Source: Plantago elongata (Eukaryota > Streptophyta > Magnoliopsida > Lamiales > Plantaginaceae). From it: DNA of 64,000 bases. Of the stretch, positions 26,075 to 41,700 are shown piece after piece. Position 1 is the stretch's first letter. Each line of letters begins with the position of its first letter. The position numbers and the translations under genes are program-made. Below the pieces are notes generated by a model. The model had not been told where the DNA came from. It saw nothing but the letters and a program-made list of their open reading frames with translations, and searched no databases. The stretch lies in contig JAYMSP010000042.1 of the NCBI GenBank assembly GCA_036897095.1, positions 1-64,000 of the forward strand. The letters run 5' to 3'.

Positions 26075-26415
26075 GTATGTTAGCACAGCCAATTCATCTC
26101 ATATCTGATTTTCTTCTCTTTTAATTGACTTAATCTGCAACCTACAAACAAAACGTGCGTTATTGTTTTTTTTCATTTTTTCTTCCATGATCGATTCTCA
26201 ATTATTTGCAATAGGTATGTTAAACTTATGTAGTTTTTTTTGCCTCTATGTCCTCTGGTATTGCTGATTTGCTGCTTGTGTTGATTTTATAATGATTTAT
26301 TTGCATTTTTTTCAAGTTTTGGAAGATTGGTGACAGCTGAATATCGCCTTTTATGAATATATGGGCCTTGTTATGTAATTATTGATTTTGAAACTTGGGA
26401 ATTTGTTTGTTGCAG
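26075..26415 (+). other. Leader (5'UTR) intron of the membrane-anchored protein gene
   Basis: The donor TTCAGAG|GTATGT at 26074/26075 and the acceptor GTTGCAG at 26415 bracket a T-rich stretch typical of plant leader introns. The first non-coding exon contains a GAAGAAGAAG purine run near 25985-26015. Confidence 0.65.
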
Positions 26416-26495
26416 TCACAAGTTTGGAGCTTTTGATTTAGGAGAAGAGGGTATTGACTATTGAGGTCTAGGCTACAAATTCAGTTTCATGGAAT

Positions 26496-27637
26496 ATGGC
26501 ATACATAAACTTAAAGGAGAAGGAAGTTGTAATTGATATTGAGAGTGGTGAGACGAGTAATGGAGCTGGTGCAGATCCAGCTCCGAATAGTAAACAGGGG
26601 AAGAAGAAAACATTGGCAAAGCTTGCTAGTGGAGTCCTGGGTTTTACTGAATTAGGTCGTTTTTCTAGGAAAACACAGGTGGTAACTGGAGATGAGACTG
26701 CAGAGTTGATTCGAGATAAGAATGATGGATGGCGAAGTCAGGAACTTGTTCCGCTTGTCGTGAGGGATCTTGAGAAGGGGAAGCCGAAGGGGGGGTTTGG
26801 AAGACCAAAAAAATCTCCAAAGCCGCCCCGACCACCAAGAGGTCCGTCTATGGATGCTGCTGACTTGAGGATGGTCAAGGAAATTGCTAAGATTGCCACA
26901 TTGAAGCGTGAGAGAGTTGAACGTATTAAAGCCTTGAAGAAGGAGAAAGCGGAAAAGTCAGCCGTGTCGCCACCATCATCACCAACTTCCACATTACCCA
27001 AATCATCTAGAGGCCCCGTCCTGGCCTTGATCATAATAGTTCTGGTTTTTCTTGTGATATTCTATCAAGGTACTGGCATTTCTCCTTTGATTCACTAATG
27101 TATTGGGATGTATATATGGTCTGCGAGTTTTAATGTGATCTGATGAAGTTAATTTTGGATTATCTTGAGTGCATTGGAAATCTCATGCCTCTACCTGATT
27201 CCTAAACGTGGTTTAAGATTTTTATGGTTGAGTTTCACCTTGTGCGCTTGTTTAAAGCATGTAAATGCATTTATGACTTAATTATCGTTGTGGATGAATA
27301 TTCAGCCCCAAGATCCTGTAAATCTAGTTTGTATGTCATTAATGATGCTGCTGCTGGCCTAACTTGTACAAGTTCTTTGATTTTAGGATTTAGTTCCTTC
27401 AGTAGGCCGAATATCGCCCTGGGGGGAGCTCCGGCACCGGCACCAGAGAGTAAAGACTCTCTGTTTGTTCATTTACATTATACTGTTCGGTCAAATGGTG
27501 GTGCTGCTCCGAATTTGGCGCCTCCCAAGTGAGTAATAGGCTGCTTATAATATCAGAATTTGGTTCCCACCCTGTTAATCTGACCAGTTTGGCACTGTGT
27601 TTGCAGATCTACGGGATATCACTGGTTCAGAGTTTAG
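26496..27637 (+). CDS. Single-pass, C-terminally anchored membrane protein of unknown function (248 aa, three exons)
   Basis: Exons are 26496-27069, 27387-27528 and 27607-27637; the junction codons rebuild smoothly and end YHWFRV-stop. The protein starts MAYINLKEKEVVIDIESG. It has a basic Lys/Pro-rich middle (KKSPKPPRPPRGP at about 104-116) and a short helical, charged, possibly coiled-coil stretch (MVKEIAKIATLKRERVERIK). One transmembrane helix follows at about 174-190 (ALIIIVLVFLVIFY). The tail of ~55 residues contains PAPAPESKDS. The N-terminal part probably faces the cytosol. It resembles plant-specific proteins of unknown role; I do not recognise a named family. Failure to remove intron 2 would give a 200-residue version ending GTGISPLIH. 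An ATG at 26489, seven bases upstream in another frame, starts a short overlapping uORF. Confidence 0.85.
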
Positions 27638-28237
27638 ATTCCGGAGCTGAGCAATGCAGCTGAGATGTATCATCATAGCGTAATATACTTGGTCTGCTTT
27701 CATACCAGAGCCTCAAACATCAGTTCATATATTTTTTCTCCTTCTTTTTTTTTTTTTTTTTTTTTCGGGTTTCTGTACATGTACAGCTGCTGTCAAATTT
27801 ATGGGAAAAAACATTTCTGACCTCACAGAAGCTGGATTTTCTTGAACTCGGCAGAGACGATTTATTGTGTGTAAAAGAATGTGAGCATACACTTTAAATG
27901 TTGTAAGCCAATTTGCCATCATTGGTACGAAATAGAAAACACATTTGATCCTAGAGGCAGTTGCTTTCCCGTATATAGGTAACTAAGGACGTACGGTAGA
28001 TGGGGCTGAATAAATGGTGAAGACTTGCATATGTTTGATGAGCCCCATGTTTGATCAGGGCTAATAAATTCTGCCACCTCTCCTGTTGAGCTGTAACCGT
28101 GCTCCTCATACATGGATAGGCTATTAGAAAGCACTTGATTTGAAAGGTGATGATCAGCTTGTTTGATTTGCTGCAAACTACTAGCAGACATGTAACTGGC
28201 CAAAATATGTCTTTGCTCCAACTGAGAGGTGAGTGGG

Positions 28238-28540
28238 AGATAGTTTTGCAATTATTCGAGTTGTGTGCTTGATTGATGACTTGACTTCGTAACCATGCTG
28301 TTTGCAGAACACAGATTGTCCTGACTTGACTTGACTTGACTTTACAGTTATTCGAGATAGTTTTGCAATTATTCGAGTTGTGTGCTTGATTGATGACTTG
28401 ACTTCGTAACCATTCTGTTTGCAGAACACAGATTGTTCTAGCTAGACTTGACTTGACTTTACAGTTATTCGAGTTCCATGCTTGATGACTTGACTTCGTC
28501 ACCATGTTGTTTGGTAGAACACAGATTGTTCTAGGCTGAA
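28238..28540 (+). repeat. Tandem repeat with ~117 bp period, about 2.5 copies
   Basis: The block beginning GATAGTTTTGCAATTATTCG occurs at about 28240 and again 117 bp on. It runs through GTGTGCTTGATTGATGACTT, CTTCGTAACCAT and TTTGCAGAACACAGATTGT. A shorter, diverged third copy starts near 28463. Inside it are nested GACTT/GACTTGACTT runs. It lies between two genes and is not coding. Confidence 0.85.
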
Positions 28541-28785
28541 ATATAGGGTTGGCTCTGGAAAACTGTGAGAACATTCTTGTAACTAGTATACGGAGAAAAG
28601 GATACCTTGGAGAATCTGACCTCGAGGAATTATGATTTCCCGCTTACGGTGATTCTTGTTCAATGTAAACAAGTCAACATGTGTGATCTAAATGCTTCGC
28701 CCTACTCCTACCGATCCTACTACACGTATCATGATTGATTAGAACAACACTCTAGTAATTGGCGTATTATCCCCTCAACTTCTAA

Positions 28786-28831
28786 GACAACGAAGTGCAG
28801 CTCAGTTGTTAAAGACGCTCCACCTTCAACC
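28786..28831 (+). mobile_element. tRNA-derived SINE head (box A only), copy 2
   Basis: GACAACGAAGTGCAGCTCAG followed by TTGTTAAAGACGCTCCACCT matches the segment at 21199-21243 at nearly every position. It stops at the same place (CTTCAACC). Shared break points suggest two members of a SINE family cut short, or a family whose bodies have diverged. Confidence 0.6.
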
Positions 28832-29863
28832 AACATGTTAGTTCACTTACTCATCACGAAGTTAATTGGAATGTGCTCCACCCTCTATGTCAATTGGATT
28901 GAGTGCCCTCACAATCAACTATTCTACTTGACCGTGAATACAAGTTTGATTTGTATAATGTAAATTGACGAAAAGGCTAACCCCGTTCCTCTAATTTGCA
29001 GGACCACCTTTGAAGCTCCCCATGCATGACTGTACCTTTGTTTTCGAAATAACAAAGTAATTAACTATTTAAACATAGCACCACGACGTAAGTAAAAGTA
29101 TTAAAACTTACACTAATATCATATGGTCACATTATTCATAGTTTACCATTTATTTAACAATTTTATACCGAAGTCTCAAAATACATTTTAAATTTTGAAA
29201 AAGTTAGATATTTCAAAAAATTTAAAGAAGTTTTGTGATTTCAAGAATGCCTTACAAAATTAAAAAACAAATTGAATAAGTAAAGAAAGGATAAAAGGGT
29301 CTTTTGAATTATATTTAGTTTAATGTCCTAAATAAAAATTAAACGAATTGTTTGATTTGTGTTCAACCCGATTCAAACGAATTTCATAGTTAATTGTATA
29401 AGTATAATTTCACAAACGTTCCACCTATAATTTATAGAAAAGTTGAATTCAAATTGAACCAACAGGTTATTTTTGATTTTTGGTTAAGCATATATTTGTG
29501 TTCTACAATTGGAGTGAATGTTCCTAAATTCTAACCTCCAAGTTCCAATGAACTGAGTCACTGAGTAATGAGTATCTACCTGTGTATCTAGAAAAAGAAA
29601 AGGTACAATATCTACTACCTGTGTATTGGGTTGATTTGACAGGGTGAAATATACAGGCGGCCCAACACAAGGATAAAATGACACACCCCTAAACGATACC
29701 GTATCAAGCAAGAATAAAATACACATCTGCAACCTATATATAAAATCAGCTCAAAACCCTAGTAACCCTTTCTCCCTTTCGGTTTCTTCCCCAAATTTCA
29801 CCAAGAATCCCAAATTAGGGTTCTGTTCTTCACCCGATTCGCGCGCAATTAGCTCTGAATCCG

Positions 29864-33624
<3,761 letters not shown>

Positions 33625-34680
33625 AATAAAAACATGATGTACTGTGTTCCCATATTTCTGTTTATCAGTTTGTGTCAAGAACATTTATCTGTGCCCCAAT
33701 TTATAGTATACTAGTCTACTAGTCTAGTATGTCAGCAACTTGTACGAGTGGTTTACATTACTCTGTCAATTGGCTGCAACTCTTTTAATTGGCTGCTCGG
33801 AAATGGAATTCTGATTTACAAAGTTTTGGCCTGTTAGCTCTGTGAATTCACATGTTTAAGTTCGATTTTCAATTCTGATATAATATGCGCATTAACCCTA
33901 ACTTGTCGACCATGTCTATGTTTAAAGTGGCTGGCTTACAAACTAGGTAACCTGAGTACTAAACTCATTTAATGAATTCGGTTCAATTACTACTGCTAAA
34001 GTTGTATTTATCGGTTTATTTAGCTTGTCAAAGCGAATATCTCATTGTAAATTAAATTACTAGCATCTTTCACTAAAAATGAGTTGTTCAGTTTGTCAAA
34101 TTTACAACAGGCTGTTTCACATAACTCTTTTTAAATCAGTCACAAGTTAAAGAGATTTAATATTTTAATATGTAGGTTTTTACTTAAATTTTTTAAACTC
34201 AATTCTCTCAAATGTACTCAATTAAACTAACAACTTTAACTTAATTAAATAATGTTTTAAATCAATCTATTAACTTTAGAAAAATAAAATACACCATACC
34301 TTTTTTACACAAATTTTGAATCCAAATAAATATCACATTTAATTTTATAAAAATTATTGATACTTACCCTTCTGTAGAAGAAATATCACATTTGATTTTA
34401 TAAAAATGATTGATAGTGTAGAATAAATATCACATTTAATTTTATACAAAGATATATAAATCCGGTTTATAAACTTTGTAAAAGATCTATGCACGACACC
34501 ACGCATCAGAAGTGGTAAATTCGAAAAAAAAGTGTGGTAGATCGGCCCACAAGGAATATTTCAGTGTTGGAGTCTACATAGTTGGGCTGCCAATGGGAAA
34601 GCCCAATTTCAGAGTGGTGAAGAAGAAGCAATAAACCCAGCTACCCATCACCTTTACTTCTCGTCACTGACTCACTCTCA
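33625..34680. other. Short spacer between the helicase and argininosuccinate synthase genes
   Basis: This holds the helicase 3'UTR and an AT-rich stretch. Near 34328-34445 there are about three imperfect copies (spacing 53 and 45 bp) of AAATATCACATTTAATTTTA. No gene was seen. Confidence 0.6.
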
Positions 34681-34700
34681 TTAGCCGCCGTTTGCCAAAG

Positions 34701-34984
34701 GTAATATCCTATTCCAATTTTTTCTTTTGTCTCTGCTTCAATCTTTTTCCACTGATTCAATAATGATTTGAAATGGTGTTAAATTTGTCAATTGTTCTTG
34801 TTTTTTCTTGCTGGTCTATTTCTTTGATTGGTTTTCCGTATTGATCGAGTATGAGTGTTATGTGTGTAGATTTTACTGTGTCTTGAACCTGTCTGTACCA
34901 GTACCATTACCTTTGCTGCTGCTTCTTGTTATTATGTAAAAGATGCAGTTTTTTTGATTGAATGTGGATTGTTCAAAACCCCAG
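34701..34984 (+). other. Leader intron of the argininosuccinate synthase gene
   Basis: The donor GCCAAAG|GTAATATCC and the acceptor AAACCCCAG bracket a T-rich stretch. Removing it joins a GCCGCCG-containing leader to the short segment before the ATG at 35024. Confidence 0.6.
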
Positions 34985-35023
34985 AAACAATTTTTCAACA
35001 CACACTGCGTAAAGAATTCAAGG

Positions 35024-37915
35024 ATGGCTCAGTTACAGACAATTCATTCGTGTTCTTCCAACAAATTCCCTTTCCATGCTACTTCTAAAAGAGGTATCTT
35101 GTCTTGATACGTAGGCATCCGTTTCGATTTCCACATTTTAAATGGGTAAATTGTAACTATCTTGATTAATTAATGTAGAATCAGCTCGACCTTTATTTAG
35201 TCACAAAGCTCGATGCTCTGGAAAAATGGTGTCCGACCTAGAGGTATTGTATGGCACCTTTTCGGGTTTACATTTTTTTGAGAATGCTGTTAGGGTGGTG
35301 CAAAAAGTTTACACCTTTTTCTTTTTCTAAATTTCAGCTTGGGGTGCTGACAAGTGAGTTTCATGGTCAAGGGATTGTTCAAAAGAGAGCTAAACTCGGT
35401 GTCTCTTGTAAAAATAATGGTATCTGCCACTTTGCTTGATTGCTATGGATTTGTGGTACTTGCGTTTGGTATTCATTTCTGGTCTTGTTCCATGCAACAT
35501 CACATTTGACTGTTCCTGGATAATATGAGGATTAAATATATGTAACAAATGCAAGTTGTGTGGAAGTGCTGTGATGTTGAATATATTGATCCTCGCAACA
35601 TGACATTATATTTAAAATTGTAAAATGATGATTAGAGACCAATGCTAGACTTTATGCAGTTGTCCGATCAGTCTTGGCTAGTGACAAGGAGACAATGGCT
35701 TCCGTTTCCACAGAGGGAGGTTTACGTAAGAAGTTGAACAAAGTTGTCCTTGCCTACAGTGGCGGTTTGGATACATCTGTAATTGTACCTTGGCTTCGGT
35801 ATGTTATGTTCTTCTCGAAGCTATTTTGTTTTGTTCAGTGTGTTTGAAAGCTAAGATGTACACTAAATTCATAATGCACATTTTAACTGAGTCAATCAGC
35901 ATATATGGTTCAGAGGTCTGATTATGCATTTACCATTTTGTGCTCTCCAGGGAGAACTATGGCTGCGAGGTGGTTTGCTTCACTGCGGATGTCGGTCAAG
36001 TATGTAAAATCTAATCATAAGTATAAGAAGTGCAGCTGTCATTTTAGTTGCCACAAAAAGAATTAAGTTTCTTGCTAGAGAACTGACAGTTTGTTATCAT
36101 TTGGTCGAATTCTATGAACCTTAGGGATTGCAAGAACTTGAAGGCTTAGAGCAGAAGGCAAAAGCTAGTGGGGCATGTCAGCTAGTTGTGAAAGACCTGA
36201 AGGAGGAATTTGTGAAAGATTTCATATTTCCCTGCCTGCGAGCTGGAGCCATTTACGAGAGGAAGTACTTGCTTGGAACTTCAATGGCTCGTCCAGTTAT
36301 TGCAAAGGTACAATATATAGGATTCAGTGAAAAAAAAACATGAGCTTTCCTTCTATTTTCTGATTTACTATTTGTTTCTACCTTAAAATGCAGGCCATGG
36401 TTGATGTTGCCAAAGAGGTTGGAGCTGATGCAGTTTCTCATGGATGCACTGGGAAGGGAAATGATCAGGTATGCATCATGGAAGATTTGACACATTCTTC
36501 AGTTTAGGTCAAATCTCGTGTTATAAATCATTGATCGTGTCCATTCTTGCAGGTCCGTTTCGAGCTCACTTTCTTTGCCCTGAATCCAGAACTGAGTGTT
36601 GTTGCTCCGTGGAGGGAATGGGAAATAACGGGAAGAGAAGATGCAATTGAATATGCTATCAAGCATAATGTGCCCGTCCCTGTGACAAAGAAATCAATCT
36701 ATAGCAGAGATAGGAATTTGTGGCACCTTAGTCATGAGGTATTTAGTGATATCCTTTGCTGGAACAATTTTGCAGCTTGTTTTCATATTGTTTTACACTT
36801 TTACTATTATCTGTTAGTATTGGAAGTAAGTTGCTAGATTAAATATAAGTTGTCTGATTGTAAGAGAAGCTATGTAGACATTCACCTATGCGCCCTAATC
36901 ACTTCATTGCTCTTTTTTTTTTCTTCACTGCTACATGTTCAAAACCTACATGTAACTCTATTTGGGAAATTAAATAAGATGTACTTAGAAGTTTACCTTT
37001 AATTTCAAACCAATATGAAGTACATCATAGGGAGATTTTCTTGTAGAATTGATGATCTATAGCAAAGAAGGATGATTTTTAACATCTGCATCTGTATGGG
37101 AAATTGAGATTTATATTTTGGGATTTTAATTGTCATATGCTTCACCTATGGGGAGTCACTTTATGCCTATGTTGATGGTCTTTGCTGCTTTGATGTTAAA
37201 GGGTGATATCTTGGAAGATCCAGCAAATGAGCCAATGGAGGATATGTACATGATGAGTGTCGACCCAAAAGACGCACCCAATGAACCTGAGTAATTACAC
37301 TTCTTAACTATGCCTCCTTGAAAATTTTCAGGCATTCTTACTCTACTGATTAATTTGTGCAGGTACTTGAAAATTGGTATTGTTGAAGGTCTCCCCGTTT
37401 CAATCAACGGGAAGGAACTCTCTCCTGCATCTTTACTTGCAGAGCTGAATGATATTGGTGGAAAGCATGGAATTGGCCGTATAGATATGGTCGAAAACCG
37501 ACTGGTCGGGATGAAGAGCCGTGGGGTGTATGAAACTCCTGGCGGAACTATTCTCTTCGCAGCTGCACGTGAACTCGAGTCTCTGACACTCGATCGTGAA
37601 ACCATGCAAATTAAGGATAGTCTTGCTCTGAAGTATGCTGAATTGGTGTACGCTGGTAGGTGGTTTGATCCACTTCGTGAGTCAATGGATGCTTTCATGA
37701 AGGAAATCACCAAGACTACTACCGGAACAGTGACTCTCAAGCTTTACAAAGGATCAGTCAGCGTTACTGGCAGGGAAAGTCCCAACAGTCTGTACAGGCA
37801 AGATATCTCCTCGTTCGAGAGTGGTGATATCTACAATCAAGCTGATGCTGCTGGCTTTATTAGGCTATATGGGTTGCCTATGAGGGTCCGTGCTATGCTT
37901 GAGAAAGGCCTCTGA
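35024..37915 (+). CDS. ASS: Argininosuccinate synthase, plastid-targeted (496 aa, ten exons)
   Basis: Exons are 35024-35093, 35179-35243, 35338-35419, 35660-35798, 35951-35999, 36125-36307, 36394-36468, 36553-36738, 37202-37290 and 37363-37915; all keep frame. The enzyme joins citrulline and aspartate using ATP, the next-to-last step of arginine synthesis, in the plastid stroma. The first ~75-95 residues ([20 protein letters not shown]) are Ser/Lys-rich, as in a transit peptide. The core opens with [19 protein letters not shown], whose AYSGGLDTS (104-112) is the ATP-pyrophosphatase P-loop. Further conserved phrases are [68 protein letters not shown] and [12 protein letters not shown]. The length fits plant homologues. 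The gene is convergent with the LACS gene, whose stop lies 800 bp away. Confidence 0.97.
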
Positions 37916-38713
37916 TCTGCACTAGTCCATTATTTTGTACTCAAATTAAGATTTGAGCAGCTCAGCAACATTTCAGTTTTTCAGATTCCAGTTTTAGTAG
38001 TACTGTGACTGATTTTATGTCTCCTATTTTATTACTCTCTCCGTCTGTTAATAACGAAACAATTTGATTTTGTATGAATTTTATGTGGTTGAAAATGAGT
38101 TTGGGATATAACGGTACATATGGATCTAAATAATGTGTGATTAAAAATGAGTTGTATTGTTGAATTATTTTTATAAATGGAAAATTGTTTCATTTTATTG
38201 GGACGTCAAAAATGAAAAATTGTTTCACTTCTTGTGTAGCGGGATGGAGGGAGTATTTAATAATTTCATTTTAAGCTGTTACCGTTACTTTTTGGAGACT
38301 ACAATACTGCAGTTATCAGTTAAACTGAAGATCTTTGTGGCCAGTTCAAACACCAACGTATGACAAATTTATTAACGTCTCCCCATCCTCGAATAAATGT
38401 CATATCAATCTAATTCATCGATGGTAAATCCAATATTTTGGTATGGAACGGATGCGTAACATTGTTCTGTAAATGTACTGTTGACAGCCAACCAAGTACT
38501 TGAATTCATTACTAGAAGTCTAGAATTGATTGCGATCATTTATTCTGCACATGATAGCAGCACCCAACAAACAAAGCTAAAGACATCACAAGTTTCTAAC
38601 ATGAAATATTAACTAAAAGTCTGAAAGTGATATGTATCCTCCCTAATTATCAAATAATTATTCATCCACAGAATGGGACCATGTCTTTGTTTTTCCAGCT
38701 GCAAGTCTGCACC
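37916..38713. other. Shared 3' region of two convergent genes
   Basis: The 3'UTRs of argininosuccinate synthase (+) and the LACS1-like gene (-) face each other here, with a Stowaway-type MITE between them. No other gene was seen. Confidence 0.6.
38035..38253. mobile_element. Stowaway-type MITE, well-kept ends
   Basis: The left end CTCTCTCCGTCTGTTAATAA and the right end GGGATGGAGGGAG are inverted repeats of the Stowaway CTCCCTCCGT type. TA stands on both sides, as expected for a Tc1/mariner-derived MITE. It is 219 bp, non-coding, and its inside matches the copy at 11914-12143. Confidence 0.9.
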
Positions 38714-41700
38714 TCAAGATTTCGACTTTGCAAGTGCACGATACAGCCCGTCAATCCCCTCCTGCATTATTGTTTTCTCAAGATTAGATCAATCAATTAT
38801 GGTCTTATGATATGCAAAAACGAATGTAAGACAGCTTCTTATTACTAGATGGGAGATGGACCATGTACCTTGTAATTCTTGAACAGCCGGTCTCGCCTCT
38901 TCTTCAGTGTTGCTGTTACCAGCTCTTTTTCGGACAGTTCAAAGAGTTTAGGCTCAAGAACTACACCTCTGATGTGCTCAAATCCTCTTAACTGTTTTTA
39001 GCACACAAAAAACAAAGATTAACACAGGGAGTTTGCTAACTATTTCATGGAACGCTCTATAACAAAGACAAACTGACTTTATTTCTCTCTGCGGTGGACT
39101 TGAGCTGAAGGAGGATATAGTCTTTGAGCTGATCAAGGGAGCATAGATCAACAAAGGACTGTTTGAGGCCTTTCTGCTGTGCCCATTTTATGGTAGCCTC
39201 TTCATTCGGTACCACGACTGCTACTAGCGCGGACTTGCACATGTCTCCATATACCCATATCTGAAAGAGAATAACCAAATTGCTAAGAGAATCACATGAA
39301 TGAGTGAGAGAAAGGTGAACACAATGTTACTCTGATTTTGATGCTTACATCCTCAACAATAGGTGTGATCCCGTAAACTTTCTCCAGATACTCAACCGCA
39401 ACATACTCTCCCTGAGATAGCTTAATCAGATTCTTCTTTCTGTCGATAATTTTAATGACTCCATTGGGCAACATCTCCCCAATGTCACCTGCGGCGAAAG
39501 TTGAACAAGATTAGATCACTGTGGTTGCATATTTCTGTTTTTTGGAGCAATGCTTTCATTGAATAATCGAAGAAAAGATGGATACCTGTGTGAAACCATC
39601 CATCTTGATAGGCTTCTCTCGTCAATTCGGGGCTCTTGTAGTATCCAGCAAATTCAGTTTTTCCTCTAAAACATATTTCACCACGAGAAGGATTGCCAAG
39701 AGGGTCGTATCCCATGTCTGGAACTTCTTCTAGACGGATTTCGTTATATACAAATGCAGAACCTACTGTTCCAATAAGGCTCATCTCATCTGGAAACCCA
39801 AGAGTAGACAATCCACAACTCTCTGTCAGCCCTGCACAATTTACATCCCTATGAGAAACACCCCTATTCTAGAAACCGTTACCTTAGTTACCTAAGAAAT
39901 TTATCTACCATAGCCTTGTACTACAAAAGCACAGGAAGTGACACGCAGGAATTCCTCAATTTCACTGCCCAATGGGGCACCACCGGAAACTATCAGACGA
40001 AGCCTTCCACCTAACCTATTCTTGACCTGTATAAGTAAATATGGTGTCAGGGCAAACTAATGTGTTCCATTCTTTAACATACGAAAACGAAACTGTATAA
40101 AAGTAGAAAGGCAACCTTTCCAAAAGCAAGAAAATCCGATAATGGCGATGCATCCTTCTGTTTGTAACCCTTGTTCATCCAGTAAAGCTTGCTGCATCAC
40201 ATGAAATGTGAAGAGATTAGAATGATACACGACTTCTTGGTTAGAAAGAAACTTAATGGAGGAACCAACAAGCTTAACCATAATAGAAGTTAAGTTACTA
40301 CTATTTGTAAAGCATGTAGAAAATCTTCCTTCTCCTCCAGTTGACTTCTTCGAGTCCTTTAAGTACCCCTGGATGAAACATACAACCGAATCAACTCAAC
40401 AGTCCACAAAAATGAGGCCAGCTAGAAAAGGATTACATTATATATTGCTTGCCTTCGTGTATTCTTTCAAAAACTCGAGGCACTCCAGCCAGAAACGTTG
40501 GCTTTAGTTCCACCAGATCATCCCTTATCTCGTTTATTTCCTGGATAAAAATAAACATAGAAAAGAGTAAAAATCATTAAATCACAGCAATCTTTGCTTG
40601 ATATATGGGACTTGAACTGATGAACTTTATTGTTCTACATTTTGCAAAGATTATTTTCAGATATCAGATGAATGAATTTAGCTCAGATAAAGGTCTTCAA
40701 GAAGCTGACCCCATGATAGTAGCCAACAGAAGCACCCTTGTGGAAGAAATATTCTTCAATCATGCGATCAAGAATGTGAGCCAAGGGCAGGAATGATATG
40801 TACACGTCCTCTGTCGTCATCTGTCAAGGATGTGAACAATAAATGTTATCAACACACTAATGGAAAATGAACCCTGTTCTTCTAATTATTTAATATCCTG
40901 AGACATTTTCTTATCGATAAGTTAGAGAAACAGTATACCTGCAGGAGGTTAAGAAACATCATAAAGTACAACATGTTCGACTAGCATAAAGAAATTAATT
41001 TACCTTGTCCTCGAATTGCTCCATGAAAAGGTCAACACCACGAATATTTGTTGAGATGTTCTCATGGGTCAATATGACACCTTTTGGATCTCCACTGGTT
41101 CCACTGGTGTACATAATTGTGCATATATTGACCGGCTCCGGTGGCATAATTTCCGAGGGGTTTTCTTTTCCCTACCATAGTGGAACGAACAATTACATTT
41201 GGAAGGAAAATATATAGTTCAAAACGATTCCTCTGTAAGCAATGAATAGATAAAACCAACTATGCAAATTCTAGTGAATAAAATACTGAGGTAGGAATAA
41301 CAGGGGTGAAAAAAACTACCATGTTCATGAATTCACTCCAAGAGTATGGTTTTATGCCTAGCGCGACTGCCTCATTCCGCTGGCTCTCATTTAACGAGGT
41401 GAAGCAAACAATCACTGCAGATAAAATCAAACTTGGTAAGCAAATAAAATGAGAAGAAGAAACAGATTTTTCCGAATACTAACATTTGAGCCTTTTAGCA
41501 TGAGTGCATTCAGGATTCATAAGCTGCAATGAAAAATCATCCAAATTAGGCATAACATATACTGTTGGTGATAATACTATAATACTATGTGATAGGAGAG
41601 GAATTTTGCGATATACCTCTTTAAATTTTTTTTCTTGAACAAAAACAAAGTCAATCTCTGCATGATCTATGATATAGTTTACAGCTCCTGGACCTGCAAA

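Larger units (their letters stand above)
27638..29863. other. Spacer upstream of the DEAH helicase gene
   Basis: This contains the 3'UTR of the membrane-anchored protein gene to about 27.95 kb, the 117-bp tandem repeats at 28.2-28.5 kb, a SINE-like head at 28786-28831, then AT-rich sequence up to the helicase promoter. Long antisense frames at 27951-28574 are read through the tandem repeat and are not genes. Confidence 0.55.

Noticed and set aside
28238-28540. Possible CRISPR-like array
   Set aside because: The units are 117 bp without unique spacers, in a plant nuclear genome; an ordinary tandem repeat.
27951-28574. 207-residue minus-strand frame
   Set aside because: It is produced by reading through the 117-bp tandem repeat, giving repeated SSIKHTTRII-type peptides; not a gene.
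37156-37740. 194-residue minus-strand frame
   Set aside because: Antisense shadow of the last argininosuccinate synthase exons.
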